Source of the DNA: Piezodorus guildinii
Lineage: Eukaryota > Arthropoda > Insecta > Hemiptera > Pentatomidae
NCBI GenBank assembly: GCA_023052935.1
Contig: CM041297.1
Span: 3,214,280 to 3,278,279 of the forward strand
Length of the DNA: 64,000 nt
Reading direction: 5' to 3'
A program made the translations under genes and the position numbers. The stretch's first letter is position 1. Each line of letters starts with the position of its first letter. Below are positions 1 to 27,278 of this stretch, piece by piece. Below the pieces are notes generated by a model. It ran no database searches. It was not told where the DNA came from and saw only the letters and a program-made list of their open reading frames with translations.

Positions 1-628
1 ATGTACTCGAGGGTCGATTGACAGAAATTGATAGTAAGTATTGTTATCAGTGGAAATTTATCATGAGCTGAACAAATGGTGCGATGTACATCCCCCCTTC
101 TTTCATTCCTCCGGCAGTCCCATTCTGCGTTCGCCACTTCGCACATATATACCAGGAGATACTCATAATATCTTAATTTACACTGTAAGTAAACGAAATT
201 CCATATATTAATTAGCTGAAAATCATGTTGCTTATAATTAATAATACGATGCAATTTTTCGTTTTCCTAATTCTGATAACATATCAGCTCCATACCCGGT
301 TTAATCATTTTTCAATTTTGTTCTCTAACACCTGGTCTAATTTTTGTTGTTATTATTATGTTTATTGTAGTTTTATTAGAATAGTGATAGTGAAATGTTA
401 CACCAACCCTATATTTGTTTTTTCAGCACCCTAAATAGGATACTAACTCAAAATAGTTGTGTGATTTCTATATCAGTTGTAGAACATTAGTGAAGACATG
501 CTTGCAAGCTTTTTTAAGTAATTGATTTTTTTGAAAATATAATTTCTACATGTTTTGAAACATCAGGTTGTGTAGATTTTTATTATTTTTTTTTGTTAAT
601 TTTTAATTTTTTTGTGTTCATTATACAG
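1..628 (+). promoter_or_regulatory. enolase upstream region with possible noncoding first exon
   Basis: No coding region is supported here. A TATA-like ATATATA lies near 145-151. A good donor (ACT followed by GTAAGT at 185) could end a noncoding first exon that splices to the acceptor at 627-628, just before the enolase start codon. Another donor-like GTAAGT lies at 33. The real transcription start could also be upstream of the window. The short open frame at 225-434 is AT-rich and has no recognisable domain. Confidence 0.3.
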
Positions 629-650
629 AAAGAAACCCACGCGAGTAGCC

Positions 651-17885
<17,235 letters not shown>

Positions 17886-17956
17886 ATAACCTCTTGATGG
17901 GTTTTGTATTTTTAATGAGAAAAATAGTTCTGTACTGATATTTTTTCACCAACCTC

Positions 17957-17962
17957 AATAAA
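17957..17962 (+). terminator. enolase polyadenylation signal
   Basis: AATAAA lies 72 nt after the enolase stop codon and is followed by an A-rich, then T-rich stretch. It is the only canonical signal close to the stop. Confidence 0.75.
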
Positions 17963-18261
17963 AAGTTCTAAGACTGTAAAAAAAAAAAATTATTTTTTTT
18001 AATTACCTGACCCATTCCTTTTTAGATGTATTATATTATAGGTCTACTGAGGAAGTAGGTTTGTTTTTTAATTCATTATTGTTTCATTTTAAATTTTCAT
18101 TATTAAATTAAATTTTAAAACAGGAATGAAAATTTTGGGTATTGAAAAATATAAGTACTATGCAAAAAGTAGACTGTGCTATCTATACTTAAATTAAGGT
18201 TCTGTTCTAGAATAGTCTGTTTTAATTTATCTTTATTGAAGGACTCCAGAAGTTTTTTATT
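17963..18261 (+). other. intergenic, nothing recognised
   Basis: AT-rich sequence after the enolase polyadenylation signal, up to the first intergenic Rep-A copy. No gene or mobile element is seen. Confidence 0.5.
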
Positions 18262-18722
18262 TACACTTACCTATATATGAAATATATAGTAAGGGAAAGT
18301 ATTGCGATCGTGAAAATTTTTAAATTCTATTTTTCAACGAAAATACATGTTTTAGGGTCCCCTTAGTCCAAATAATCAAGTCCCCCAAAGAGGTCTGTGT
18401 AGCGCAATAACAATAAGTTTTATAAAACTGAAATTTTATATTTTAAGAGCAACTATGCCTGAGATGTTGCAGCAACCTTTTCATGAAAATCAGTTTACCA
18501 GAAGAGCCACTTTATACTATGTATTTTGAAAGCTTTACGATTTTCTGAAAAACGGCTATAACGATTTTGATTAAACTCCCTTTGCTATGTAAAATTTAAT
18601 GGGCTTAAGTACGATATAAGTTTCATTCTGGTTGAAATAGTCTGACAGGGCTTAAATGCCGATAGTTTGAATTTTCTTCCTCAAAAATACCTTCTAATTT
18701 GTAGAATTAAATAAATTAACCA
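18262..18722 (-). repeat. Rep-A, 3' half, reverse orientation
   Basis: Reverse-complement of Rep-A from its GTAAGTG end back to the ATCGGCATTTAAGCC block. Its continuation resumes after the SINE at 18735-19019. Confidence 0.8.
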
Positions 18723-18734
18723 TATCATATTGTT

Positions 18735-19019
18735 TGTTTGTTTATTTATTTGACGTCACTTTATGCTACTATGGCTATCGGACGATGCTGCAGTGGGAGT
18801 CATAAATTTTGCCTATCCAGGTTTTATTAGGATAGGGATCTTTAACGAGTACCTGACATCGCACAGGCTCGGGACCACCTTTTAACGTCCTCTCCGAAGG
18901 GCGGCGTAACTAAGGATTTTTTACTCCCATTAAAAAATCCTAGGACCATCTGCGGGTTTGAACCCGTGACCTTTAGCATGGGAGGCTGTTACGCTAGCCA
19001 CCCAGCTACAAGTGATCCC
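18735..19019 (-). repeat. SINE-1, full-length insertion with 12-bp target duplication
   Basis: Minus strand: GGTTCAAACCCG B box, the body with CCTAGGATTTTTTAATGGG, and a 3' end TAAAGTGACGTCAAATAAATA. Flanked by TATCATATTGTT at 18723-18734 and 19020-19031. It interrupts Rep-A. Confidence 0.88.
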
Positions 19020-19049
19020 TATCATATTGTTAGCATTAATAAAAAAACT

Positions 19050-19165
19050 ACTGGAAGGAGTTAGTCCGGGTGGCGGTCATTAAATGAAACAACTAAATAG
19101 TTTCAACTATTTATTGTTTGCCAACGTTTCGACCCCCATTGTGGGGTCATCATCAGGGTGTGTTG
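19050..19165 (-). mobile_element. PLE terminal arm (single)
   Basis: One arm of the foldback family (TTAGTCCGGGTGGCGGTCA, then AACTAAATAGTTTCAACT), ending in a hammerhead motif at 19120-19159. Rep-A sequence resumes about 15 bp later. Confidence 0.7.
19120..19159 (-). ncRNA. minimal hammerhead ribozyme motif (PLE type)
   Basis: Core CTGATGA, stem II GACCCC/GGGGGTC with a short ACAAT loop, GAAA, CGTT, GGC. The 5' strand of stem I is ACC, so the outermost pair is lost. Confidence 0.65.
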
Positions 19166-19179
19166 TAGGAGAATGGAAA

Positions 19180-19726
19180 CTAGCCAATTTTGTTTATAAA
19201 ATTTATTCAACATTCATATTTAGCCGTTATTTGTCAATGGTAAGAGATTTTGTGCCTATTTTTTTTAAATCTACAAAATTAAAGGTACTTAAGAGGAAGG
19301 AAATTCAAAATATTTAAGCCCTGTCAGACTATTTCAATCAGAATGAAACCTACATTATATTAAAGCCCATTAAATTAAATTTTACATCCATATAGCGAGT
19401 TTAATCAGAATCGTTATATACGTTTGTGAGAAAATAATAAAAAGGTGCAAAATGCATGGTATAAAGTAGCACTTCCAGCCAGCCGATTTGAGTAAAAACA
19501 TTACTGTAACATCTCGGGCGTATAGTTTTTCTAAATATGATATTTAGTTTACGCGCTAGAGTTACCACACATAGACACACAGACCTTTTTAAGAGACTTG
19601 GTTATTTGGACTCAGGGGACCCTAAAACGTGTTTTTCTGTTGAAAACTGGAATTCGAAAATTTTCACGATCGCAATACTTTCCCTCACTGTATATTTCAT
19701 GTATAGGTAAGTGAAAGTAAAAAAAG
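19180..19726 (+). repeat. Rep-A, 5'-truncated copy
   Basis: Interior and 3' part of Rep-A, ending CACGATCGCAATACTTTCCC and TAGGTAAGTGAAAGT. Confidence 0.8.
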
Positions 19727-19794
19727 AAGTATATTTCGGCTATTTACTTGATGTATTTATTTAGTAAAGCAAGGATTATTAACTAAGGAGAAAA

Positions 19795-20705
19795 AAAAAA
19801 AACTGTTGCACTTAATACAGAACTTTCACTTACCTCCACTGTTAAAATCAAAATAAGAACTTCTAAATTAAGTTAGTGATGAAAAAAGGTTAAAGAATTA
19901 ATTAAATTGTGTTGGATAGAAACGTGTGTTTCATTAAATAATCTATATAGAACAACCACTTAGTTTTATGCGTTTTTTAGCACTACTTATTAACTCAAAC
20001 AACTTTGTGTATTTATTCTAAAATTTTTAGCTTTACAAGGGTAAAATATACACCAATATTACTATCCTTGTGTTCGAGAAAAAAAAAATTGTTTGCTCTT
20101 TTTTTCATGTAGTTGGATATCAAATTCGTTCAGCTTAAATATTCACCGTTTTTTATCAATGCTAACAACGTAATTTGTTTTGTTTTTAAGTACATAATTA
20201 CAGATACTTTAGAGGAAGACAATTTTTAATATCGGCATTTAAGCCCTAGTTATATTAAATATAACTGTTTCAATCAGAATGAAACCTACATCATATTAGA
20301 GCCAAATCAATTTTACATCCATATACTTAAAATAAACTCTATTTCAACTTTAGTTGGATATACAATTCGTTCAGCTTATATATTTATCCGTTTTCATCAA
20401 TGCCAACTGATAATTTAGTTATTTTTTTTTCGAATTCACAATATTAAAGGTACTTTAGAAGAAGAAAATTTAAAATATCGACATTTAAACCCTGTCAGAC
20501 TATTTAAATCAGTATGAAATCTACATGACATTAAAGCCCATCCACTTTTACATCATCATAGCTCGTCATACATACAATTTGCGGAACGTAGTCATTTAGG
20601 CCCAGGGAACTCTAAAACGTGTATTTCTGTGAAAACAAGAGTTATAAAATTTTCACGATCGCAATCATTCCCTTATTATATATTTCATACGTAGGTGATT
20701 TAAAG
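19795..20705 (+). repeat. Rep-A copy with internal duplication
   Basis: Starts with ACTTTCACTTACCTCC and ends GATCGCAATCATTCCC. The block around AGTTGGATATCAAATTCGTTCAGC and the following AAATATCG..CATTTAA segment occur twice, so the copy is internally duplicated. Confidence 0.75.
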
Positions 20706-20759
20706 TACAAAAATATGAATTTTGGATACTTTTGACACTCTGTATGTACACAAACAATA

Positions 20760-20990
20760 GTGGGGTCACTCAGCATAGTGGCTAGCATAACAACTTTCTA
20801 TGCCAAAGGTCGCGGGTCCAAACTTGCAGGTGGTCCTAGGATTTTTTAATGGGAGTAAAACATATTTAGTTATGCCGTCCTTCGGATGGTGGTTCCGAGC
20901 CTGTACGATAGGATAGGCAAAATTTTAGGACTCATACTGTAGTATCCTCCGCTTAGCCATATTAGCATAAAGTGACGTAAATGAACAAAG
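20760..20990 (+). repeat. SINE-1 copy
   Basis: Starts GGGTCACTCAGCATAGTGGC and carries GGTCGCGGGTCCAAAC and the SINE-1 body to TAAAGTGACGTAAATGAAC. Internally shortened in the CCGTCCTTCGGA region. Confidence 0.8.
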
Positions 20991-21139
20991 AATAGTAGAT
21001 CCAAAGCAATACATAATAGCTAGTACCAATATTAGTTTTACTTTAATATAATATAGCCTCTTTGGATTTACTGAAGGAATTAGTCCGGGTGGCGGTCATT
21101 AAATGAAACAACTGAATAGTTTCAACTATTTTATTGTTT

Positions 21140-21178
21140 GCCAACGTTTCGACCCCCATTGTGGGTCATCATCAGAGC
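21140..21178 (-). ncRNA. minimal hammerhead ribozyme motif (PLE type)
   Basis: Core CTGATGA, stem II GACCC/GGGTC, GAAA, CGTT, GGC. The 5' stem I strand is GCT, giving one G-U pair or mismatch. Confidence 0.65.
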
Positions 21179-21220
21179 GTCTGGTAGGCGTGTCTCTGCG
21201 TTTCTATTCTCCTACAACAC

Positions 21221-21259
21221 ACCCTGATGATGACCCACAATGGGGGTCGAAACGTTGGC
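21221..21259 (+). ncRNA. minimal hammerhead ribozyme motif (PLE type)
   Basis: Inverted partner of 21140-21178: ACC, CTGATGA, stem II GACCC/GGGTC with ACAATGG loop, GAAA, CGTT, GGC. Confidence 0.65.
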
Positions 21260-21332
21260 AAACAATAAAATAGTTGAAACTATTCAGTTGTTTCATTTAA
21301 TGACCGCCACCCGGACTAATTCCTTCAGTAAT

Positions 21333-21865
21333 TCTAAACGGTCAACTAATTATATCCACTCTTTGGATTTAATTAAAATTGGTTAGTACGTTAAAAAAAA
21401 AAAAAATCCTTCCATCTTCTAAGCAAAACGCCCTTAAAAAGCGAAAGTTGCATCTATAAAAAAACAGCTGATCGATGGGCCATTGTCTTAAATATATAAT
21501 TTCAGTTCTTAGGACTTTTGGCCGGACAACTTTCTGAAAAATTAAATAACCTCTTGCAAAAACATGTTTTGGCAGACGAAATATTCTGTTATCTACAAGG
21601 TCTAACTTCTTATTGAAGAATCGCTATCACGGTAGGGACCGTGTGATTCACGCAGTTACCTAAAAACACGTGATGGTAAAACCAAGAGTGAGAGAAGTGC
21701 TCAATGGCGAAATTCCAAGGTTATCAGCGTAAACTCTAAATAGCTCTTGCAATGACCTTAAAATGTTTCCTCCAACTAAGGCGGTATACGCACACTGGGA
21801 CTATATCGTAAATTTAGAATTGCAAAACTCTTGGATGTCGCTAACGTGGAAAAGATTCATGATAA
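21333..21865. other. intergenic stretch, unrecognised
   Basis: Less AT-rich than its surroundings (for example 21600-21830) and with short open frames that have no recognisable domain. It may be an old mobile-element body, but I cannot name it. Confidence 0.35.
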
Positions 21866-22657
21866 TAGAAAAAAATCTGGTGCGGGCAACACACGACTTT
21901 CACTTACCACCATTTTTAAAATCAATGAAAGATTTTTCAAATACAGTTAGAGATAAAAATACGTGAAACTATTAAAGAATTAATTAAATTGAATTTATAT
22001 AGAAATATGTGTTTTATTAAAAAATCTATTATATTATTATCTAAAATAATCAGTAAGTTTTTTCTTCTTTTCATCATTCTCTTTAAAATCTAAATTTTAA
22101 AGCTTTTAAAATCATCATAACTTTTAAAAGCTCGAGTATAAGATGATATTTTTTCTAAAATCTTTAGCTTTCTAACGGTATATAATACATGTATATTACT
22201 GCTCTTATGTACAAAAACAAAAAATTGCATTAAAAAAATATTTTTTCTGTTTTCTCCTTTAGTTGGGTATCGAATTCATAGAATTTATATATGTACATAT
22301 GTTTCATCAGTGGTAACAAGATAATATACTTATTTTTATAGAATCAACAAAATTAAAGGTACTTTAGAGGATGAAAATACAAAATATTGGCATTTAGGCC
22401 TTGTCAGACCATTTTAATCTGAACGAAACCTACATGACGTTTAAGCCTAATAAATTTTACATCGATATAGCGAGTTTAATCAAAATCATCGGAACCGTTT
22501 TCGAGAAAATCTAAAAAAGGTGCAAAATGCATGGTATAAAGTGGCTCTTCTGGTAAGATCATTTTGATGAAAAAGGTTTCGTAACGTTTCGGGCGTATAT
22601 TTGTCTTAAATATGAAATTTCAGTTTCATAGGACTTACCGTTTCCGCCCGGGAGTTA

Positions 22658-22693
<36 letters not shown>

Positions 22694-22725
22694 CTTTTTT
22701 TTTGTGTGTGTGTGGTAACTCCCGG
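21866..22725 (+). repeat. Rep-A copy ending in an inverted hairpin
   Basis: Starts CTGGTGCGGGCAACACACG. The 3' end is replaced at about 22660 by a CA run, then GACC, a T-run and a GT run, and finally the inverse of its own CCGGGAGTTACC (22648-22659 against 22714-22725). The usual TTTGGACTCA end is missing. Confidence 0.75.
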
Positions 22726-23212
22726 ATGTAAAATCATTTCTTCGCAAATAAGTATGCTCATTATTTTCTTTGCGATTCGATGTAAATTATTTTATTCTAC
22801 AATTCGAAATTAATATTTTTGCACGAATGTCAAATGAAAAATATATTTTAGTATCGCAATTCAGTGCAAATCTTTTTTGTTTCTCAAAACCTATAAAACA
22901 GGAAAATAAGCTTCAATCTATACATAAGGACCTCTTAAAAAAAAAAAAAACAAGGATTAGATACTACAATAATTAATCAAATCATATATTAATGAAAAAG
23001 AGCTCTTGATAACCTGAAATATTCCTTTAAGTGCCGAATGCACTTAGTGATCTTAATTCAAGAGGTACTCGACTGTAAAAAAACATTGTTCAAGTTGTGT
23101 GTTTTACATTTTTATAATCTTAAAAAAAAATAATAATAATAATAAAAATAATCAAGTAAAATACTTTACTTAATATTGAACTATATTATTTTGTTGATGA
23201 AAAGTATGTTTC

Positions 23213-23319
23213 TTCCGACCTATCTCGCCTGGACGCATGCTCAGTAATGGCCTAGCACGGAAAAACTGCACTGCGCATGCACAAGTTCATTCGCACCAGG
23301 CGAAATAGGCCTGAGGGAA
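23213..23319. repeat. imperfect palindrome, MITE-like
   Basis: TTCCGACCTATCTCGCCTGG on the left pairs with CCAGGCGAAATAGGCC..GGGAA on the right, and an inner GCATGC pair adds to the stem. No clear target duplication was found. Confidence 0.5.
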
Positions 23320-23757
23320 CAGATTAAATGTGGAACTTTACAGGAGAAACAAAATTTCATTTTAATAATAACTTACGTTAGATAAAAATACAGTGAGTAT
23401 CAAACGTATTCGGAATTCGCATTTCTCTTCATTTATTAGTTATTTTTCACAAATATTAATTTATGTCATTCTTTCTAAATAATAAATGTTAAAAGACTGA
23501 TTATTAATCAAATAAGAAAAAAATCCTCAAATAAGTATTTCTGAATTTATAAATAAGTATTTCTGAATTTATAAATAAGTACTTCTGGATGCACATGCAC
23601 ACAGCAGGTGTATCAGCTGTTTGTCGCGTCAAAAAAAAAATATGACTAAAAGAAAAACATGGTGAAAAAAGTCTGGAAAAAGTCTTTCAATAGGCAGTGC
23701 AAAGAGATAAGAGGATGAACGTTTCCAACACTTTTTAAAAAATAAGGTTGATGAATT

Positions 23758-23852
23758 TGGATGTTTACAGATGAATCCCATACTGAAATACATGGTTCCT
23801 ATGGAGAAATTATGGTTTGGATGAAACCAAATAAAGAATTTAGAATGTCGTA
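23758..23852 (+). mobile_element. possible Tc1/mariner-type transposase fragment
   Basis: One open stretch reads WMFTDESHTEIHG then MVWMKPNKEF, resembling the FTDES segment around the second catalytic aspartate of Tc1-like transposases. Only about 30 residues are readable and no terminal repeats are seen. Confidence 0.3.
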
Positions 23853-24358
23853 GTAAAACACCTTGAGCAGTTATTGGTGGTTAGGGCTGTTGATAAGCAC
23901 CGATTTCTGGACAGAATTATTGACAGATTTTTCAGTATGAAAAGACAGAGGCAAAAGCAGAAGCAAAATTACGAATAAATTAAATTTTCAACATTAGCGC
24001 GACTATGATTCAGGGCGATTTTCAAAAGGATCTCGAATTCCCTCTTTCATTATTTCTTTTTAATTTAATGAACTATTTTTGGGCCCCACTAAAAAATAAA
24101 ATCAGGAAATAAGATATTCAAAATAAAAATTTCCGCAAGGAACAATAAGTGCTTGAGTGGGACACTATTGCACAACGAACCAATTAATTAATTAGTTCGA
24201 TTCCTAATAGGGCAAAATATATAATTATACAAAAAGGTTTACCAACTGAATATTTATATATGATTAATGCAAAAATATAACTAGGAAATCACGTAATTCA
24301 GACTAATTTTGTCACTTATATATTTTTAATTTTTTCGTAAATTGACGTTTAATACGTT

Positions 24359-25390
24359 TTATTTATTTATTTATTGGAACTTACAACTGTACACAGGAAT
24401 ACAAGTAAATTGGATGAAATATATAAAGGCATGAAACACATGTAGAGAAGCTTCGTAAAAATGTTCTAAACTAGAAGGTCTCGGAGCCATCTGCTTTTCA
24501 GACGCCTCGGAGGATTGTCAGGAATTGAAGAGGAAGAAAGGATTGAAACTAGAGGATTAGGGTGGGAATGGAGTTTGCCATGAAAAGTAATGGTATATAG
24601 ATCGGGCCAAATCAGCAACATACGGAACATTCAAGTCTTTATGGATTAGTGTATTCGTGACAAAGTAAGGAGCATTGAGGATTTTACGAAGGATTTTGGA
24701 TTGTAGGGATTGGATACGGGAAGAATTCGATGGTTTAGTAGAGCCCCAAAGCTCAACTCCGGAAGTCCACATCGGCCTTATGATGGTCATGTAGATAAGT
24801 CTTTTGTAGTTAAGTGGAAGATTAGAACGTTTGTCTTGTAAGTGTTGAAGTAGTCGAAAACGTCGAGGAGTTTCTTGTCGTTTCAGTCTTGTATGAGGGT
24901 TCCAAGTGAGACGTTTGGCAAAGTGCAGTCCTAGATATCGGATCTGTTCAACCGGGACAAGAGGAGTATTATTGAAGGAGACAGTAGGGCAGGATGTCAT
25001 GGTTTACGACGAAGGGTAAAGGTAATTTGGTTGGATTTGTTGGCATTTATTTTAATTCTCCAGTTCTGACACCATACTTCGAGATCTCTGATGTGGGATT
25101 GGAGAGTTTGAGAGGCAATAGTTGGATCAGTTTTGACTGATAACACACAAGTGTCATCAGCGTAGGTAGAAAGGAAAGTGTAAGGATGGGATGGGATATC
25201 AGCTGTATAAACTGTGAAAAGAATAGGTCCTAGAATACTGCCTTGAGGAACACCAGCATACTGACTAAAAAGGGATGAATAATAATTATAATGATTTACT
25301 GTGAAGGATCTGTCTAAGAGGTAGGACTTAATGATAAGGAAGTATGTAGGGGCAAGGAAATTGCGGATTTTGTAAAGCAATCCCGGGTGC
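24359..25390 (-). mobile_element. 5'-truncated jockey-like LINE, reverse transcriptase remnant (copy 2)
   Basis: The minus strand encodes the same part of a non-LTR reverse transcriptase as 5677-6745: AGVPQGSILGPIL, YADDT, EVWCQNWRIKIN, then, after one frame change near 25000, PVEQIRYLGLHF and the LQSKILRKILNAPY thumb/C-terminal region. Two frames (24557-25000 and 24997-25380) overlap by a few bases, so one register change breaks it. Flanked by CGTTTAATACGTT (24346-24358) and CGTTTAAAACGTT (25391-25403), 12 of 13 matching. The 5' end is at GGCACCC. Confidence 0.9.
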
Positions 25391-25403
25391 CGTTTAAAAC
25401 GTT

Positions 25404-26142
25404 AAAAATAAAATTATTTTTTAGTTTTACCAATTTTATATTTTCTTTCAAATATTATAAAGTGGGTAACAACTCTTAAAAATAAGTTAAAATCAATTAA
25501 GTTACAGAATGAGCGTGAATTCCTAATACTTTTGACACACACTGTAGTTGATCACGCGTTTTTTTCAAAACGTTATTAGGGCAATATCACAGAATGTAAT
25601 CTTTCTACGAATATAAGAAAAATAAAGTAATTTATAGAACATTTAAATAGCTTTAATCTGAGCGGTATTAGACATCTGTAGATTAAATAGTTGACCAAAA
25701 AACGTGTTAAAAACAATGTGTGAGAAATGAGAGTTTATTAACTTTTAGCTTTATTTAGATCAATATCAAATAATTATTGTTCCTTGGATGATATGTATAA
25801 TAAAATATTTCAGACAGCATTAAAATATCTTCAAGTAGAGTGGTAATAGACATCTATAGGTCTAATAATTACCATGAAACTTGTTGAATATAAGTTTTGT
25901 TAATAGAAAATATGTTTTTAGTTTTAATTTATCTTATTAACTATTAAACCTACAGATGTATAATATCACACACAATTAAAATAAATAAAAGCACTTATAA
26001 AAAATTAGATTTTTCATTTCAAAAGTCTCTTCAGACAGAACGTAATTCACACAAAACATTTATTCATCAAATTTTCTTTTTAACATTAAATATTCCCTAA
26101 TTTGTTCTTTTTTGAGACGAAGAATATGCTGATAAATAAGTT
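25404..26142. other. intergenic, nothing recognised
   Basis: AT-rich. Two loosely similar stretches (around 25655-25690 and 25845-25870, both with GGTAATAGACATCT-like text) hint at an old local duplication. No gene or defined element is seen. Confidence 0.4.
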
Positions 26143-26574
26143 GAAAAAAAATCTGGTGCGGGCGACACACGCCTATCACTTACCTCCGTTTTTAAAATTT
26201 TCAAATACAGTTAGAGATAAAAATTAGTGAAACTATTAGAGAATTAATTAAATTGCATTTCTATAGAAACATGTGTTTTATAAAAAAATCAATTATATTA
26301 TCATCTAAAATAATCAGTTAGATTTATCGGCTTTTCATCATTCATTTTTAACTTTTACAAGCTTGAGTTTTAGATAATATTTTTTTATAAAATCTTCAGC
26401 TTTCCAACGGTATATTACACATGTATATTACTGTTCTTAAGTTAAATAATAAAAAATTGCATTAAAAAAAATATTTTTTTCAGTTTTCTCCTTTAGTTGT
26501 TTGTAAAATTCGCTCAACATGCACATTTAGCTCTTATTTATCAATACTAAAAAGATAATATGGTTATTTTTATA

Positions 26575-26628
<54 letters not shown>

Positions 26629-27018
26629 ATATATATATATAAAATATCGGCATTAAAGCCCTGTCAGACCATTTTAATCAGAATGAAACTAAATTATATT
26701 AAAGCCTATTGAATTATACTTCGATATAGCGAGTTTAAACAAAATCGTCGGAACCGTTTTTGAGAAAATCGTAAAAAGGTGCTAAATACATGGTATTAAG
26801 TGGCTATTCTGGTAAGCTGGGTGTATAGTTGTCTTAAATGTGAAATTTCAGATTTCATAGGGCTTTTCGTTTCCGCCCGGGAGTCACCACACACACAGAC
26901 CTATTTGCGGGACTTGGTTATTTGGACTCAGGGGACCCTAAAATGTGTATTTCCGTTGAAAACTGGAGTTCGAAAATTATGGGGATCGCAATACTTTCCC
27001 TTACTATATATAGTAAGT
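26143..27018 (+). repeat. Rep-A copy with TA microsatellite expansion
   Basis: Starts CTGGTGCGGGCGACACACG and ends ATCGCAATACTTTCCC, TTACTATATATAGTAAG. A (TA)n tract at about 26579-26640 sits in the interior. Confidence 0.8.
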
Positions 27019-27278
27019 CAAAGCAATAGTTGATATACTAGTATGTTAATAAGTTGAAAATGTTATTGATCAAGAGCGCGATCTGTAATTTCTTAATAGA
27101 ACCTTATGATCATCAGCGTCGCCAACAGATGCCAGCACCTATTAGTAACCTCAAGAATTTGGTTGGACAGCTGATTAATTTTAGTTTGTTTGAGTTTAAA
27201 TCTGTGATAAATATTGATTTTACTTTATTTTAAATAATTATGGCATAAAATTACTTGTTGCTGTTTAAATATTAAGAG

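Larger units (their letters stand above)
21068..21332. mobile_element. PLE-derived foldback element, near-perfect palindrome
   Basis: Arms run from TTACTGAAGGAATTAGTCC to GGACTAATTCCTTCAGTAA. Each is about 112 bp and they are almost identical in inverted orientation, around a ~36-bp unpaired centre. Both arms end in a hammerhead motif facing the centre. Confidence 0.85.
22730..24345. other. intergenic: one palindrome and a faint transposase remnant
   Basis: Mostly AT-rich unassigned sequence. It contains a ~107-bp inverted repeat at 23213-23319 and a possible Tc1/mariner-type fragment near 23758. The open frame at 22770-22976 has no recognisable domain. Confidence 0.5.
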
